The notes beneath the pieces are model-generated. The model made no database searches. It was not told the origin of the DNA and worked only from the letters and a program-made list of their open reading frames with translations. 6,637 nt of DNA from NCBI GenBank assembly GCA_021199395.1, contig JAJQIE010000153.1:1-6637 (forward strand), in the 5' to 3' direction. The DNA is from Lachnospiraceae bacterium. Lineage in GTDB: Bacteria > Bacillota > Clostridia > Lachnospirales > Lachnospiraceae. Made by a program: the position numbers and the translations under genes. This document shows positions 5,620 to 6,637 of the stretch, one piece after another; the first letter of the stretch is position 1, and every line of letters starts with the position of its first letter.

Positions 5620-6637
5620 TTAATCCGGCAAAAATTCCGCCATCACCAAATTGCTCAAATCCATCCCGCGCTGAGTCAGAAAAATCCGTCCATTCCTCCT
5701 CTCCAGCAATCCCAAGGAGCAGAATCTGGCAATCGTATTTCCATAGACGGAATCCATTGGGCGATGAAACCGCCGGAGAAAGTCCTGTTCGGATACCCCC
5801 GATAGCATCCGCAGACCCAGCATCATAAATTCCCCCATTTCATCCTCCACAGAGAGACATTCCGCCTGTGTTTCCGCCCACGACTCTGCCTGTGACTCCA
5901 TCTGTGGCTCTGTCCATGCTGCCTCATGGTTCTCAGCCCTTGTCTCAGCACGTATTCCCACATATTCTGATGCCCGTTCCCGGACAAAGAAATCATATTC
6001 CTCAAAATCAACCGGATTGCTGAAGCGAACTCCCACAAAAGCGTTATCCGAAAGGAAAGCCGACCTGTCATACGATACCTGACAATGTGGTTCCTCAGGT
6101 TCTCTCCCGTAAAACCGCAGGAACGAGGACGCGCCAAGCCCAAATCCCATATATTCCGCCCCGCGCCAGTATCCGATATTATGGCGGCACTCATATCCGG
6201 GACGCGCATAATTCGATATCTCATAATGCTCCAGCCCTGCTTCCCCAAGCAGGCGCTCCGTGAGCACGTACATCTCGCGTTCTTCCTCCTCTGAGGGAAG
6301 AAATCGCGGCTGCTCCCCATCTGCCCTTCTCAGGTCATCCTCATGATATTTCTCATAAAACGGCGTTCCTTCTTCAATAATTAAGCTATACGCGGAAATA
6401 TGCTCCGGAGCAAGAGACAGTATCCGACGCAGGGTTTTCTCCCATGTTCGTGCTGTCTGCCCCGGAAGCGCTGACATCAGGTCAATATTGATATTTGTAA
6501 AACCGGCGCGTCTTGCCGCTCCATAGGAATCGAGAAAGGTCTCCCATGTGTGGATTCTGCCAAGCGCCGCAAGCTCCGCATTGTCTGCGGACTGCAATCC
6601 AAAGCTGATGCGGTTAATCCCGCAGGCACGGTAAGCC
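5620..6637 (-). CDS. hemW: HemW-type radical SAM protein, C-terminal part (runs off right edge)
   Basis: HemW proteins resemble coproporphyrinogen dehydrogenase HemN but are thought to act as haem chaperones; older annotation calls them oxygen-independent coproporphyrinogen III oxidase. The last 338 residues are present; the start and the CxxxCxxC iron-sulphur motif lie outside. Visible family motifs, in order, are GINRISFGLQSADNAEL, LGRIHT, NINIDLMSALPGQT, HISAYSLIIEEGTPFY, YEISNYARPGYECRHNIGYW and MGFGLGASSF, followed by the HemN_C-like domain from EFMMLGLRM to the end. The reading frame continues unbroken to the window edge, so the apparent TTG start at 6597 is internal to the gene. Between the catalytic part and the C-terminal domain lies an unusual 32-residue repeat insertion. 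The gene is convergent with the AraC-family gene, with 36 bases between their stop codons. Confidence 0.93.
   Translation of the reverse strand, partial: AYRACGINRISFGLQSADNAELAALGRIHTWETFLDSYGAARRAGFTNINIDLMSALPGQTARTWEKTLRRILSLAPEHISAYSLIIEEGTPFYEKYHEDDLRRADGEQPRFLPSEEEEREMYVLTERLLGEAGLEHYEISNYARPGYECRHNIGYWRGAEYMGFGLGASSFLRFYGREPEEPHCQVSYDRSAFLSDNAFVGVRFSNPVDFEEYDFFVRERASEYVGIRAETRAENHEAAWTEPQMESQAESWAETQAECLSVEDEMGEFMMLGLRMLSGVSEQDFLRRFHRPMDSVYGNTIARFCSLGLLERRNGRIFLTQRGMDLSNLVMAEFLPD
5860..5955 (-). repeat. In-frame 12-base tandem repeats within hemW
   Basis: On the coding strand this stretch reads as eight four-residue units: IRAE, TRAE, NHEA, AWTE, PQME, SQAE, SWAE and TQAE. The last four (5860-5907) are clearly related at DNA level, with a 12-base period resembling TCACAGGCGGAG. 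The repeats stay in frame and leave the downstream C-terminal domain intact, so the protein is probably functional. The segment is Glu/Gln/Ala-rich and likely a helical or flexible linker. Confidence 0.8.

Noticed and set aside
5860..5955. Repeats in hemW as a CRISPR or mobile-element remnant
   Set aside because: The units are 12 bases, in frame, without spacers, and encode a regular four-residue pattern, so they are an intragenic coding repeat.
5823..6320. 165-residue minus-strand frame overlapping hemW
   Set aside because: It is an alternative frame of hemW with Arg/Met/Ser-rich, motif-free sequence; the hemW frame holds all the conserved motifs.

Overview
The window looks like ordinary chromosome from a Gram-positive anaerobe of the class Clostridia, most likely family Lachnospiraceae. 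This is inferred from the glycogen phosphorylase, AraC-type regulator and HemW sequences, the strong AGGAGG-type ribosome binding sites and the sigma-A-like promoters. Base composition is roughly balanced. I see no phage, transposon, CRISPR or defence genes.

Layout from left to right. Positions 1-894 (minus strand) hold a two-component system: a complete OmpR/PhoB-type response regulator, followed after a 3-base gap by the start of its sensor histidine kinase, which runs off the left edge. A good promoter (TTTACA, 17 bases, TATACT) lies at 1056-1084, followed by an AT-rich imperfect palindrome in the leader. Positions 1100-1534 (minus) encode a 144-residue, probably all-helical protein of unknown function, with possible regulatory structure in its leader. 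Positions 1732-2074 (minus) are ssrA, the tmRNA of trans-translation, with a strong promoter, a readable proteolysis tag (AEEDYNLAYAA) and the G3-U pair expected for alanine charging. Positions 2183-4450 (minus) encode a complete glycogen/maltodextrin phosphorylase.

A 206-base divergent region (4451-4656) separates the phosphorylase gene from an AraC-family regulator read to the right (4657-5583). It contains a possible catabolite-response element and an imperfect tandem repeat that could be an operator. The regulator gene ends in a clear intrinsic terminator whose stem includes the stop codon. The last gene (5620 to the right edge, minus) is the C-terminal 338 residues of a HemW-type radical SAM protein, which carries an unusual insertion made of four-residue repeats.

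The genes do not form one pathway. They are a signalling pair, a ribosome-rescue RNA, a carbon-storage enzyme next to a possible regulator, and a haem-related protein. The points most worth a second look are the repeat insertion in HemW, the repeats in the phosphorylase/AraC intergenic region, the missing ribosome binding site of the AraC gene, and the hairpins in the leaders of ssrA and the 144-residue protein. I do not see convincing evidence for a wholly new system.
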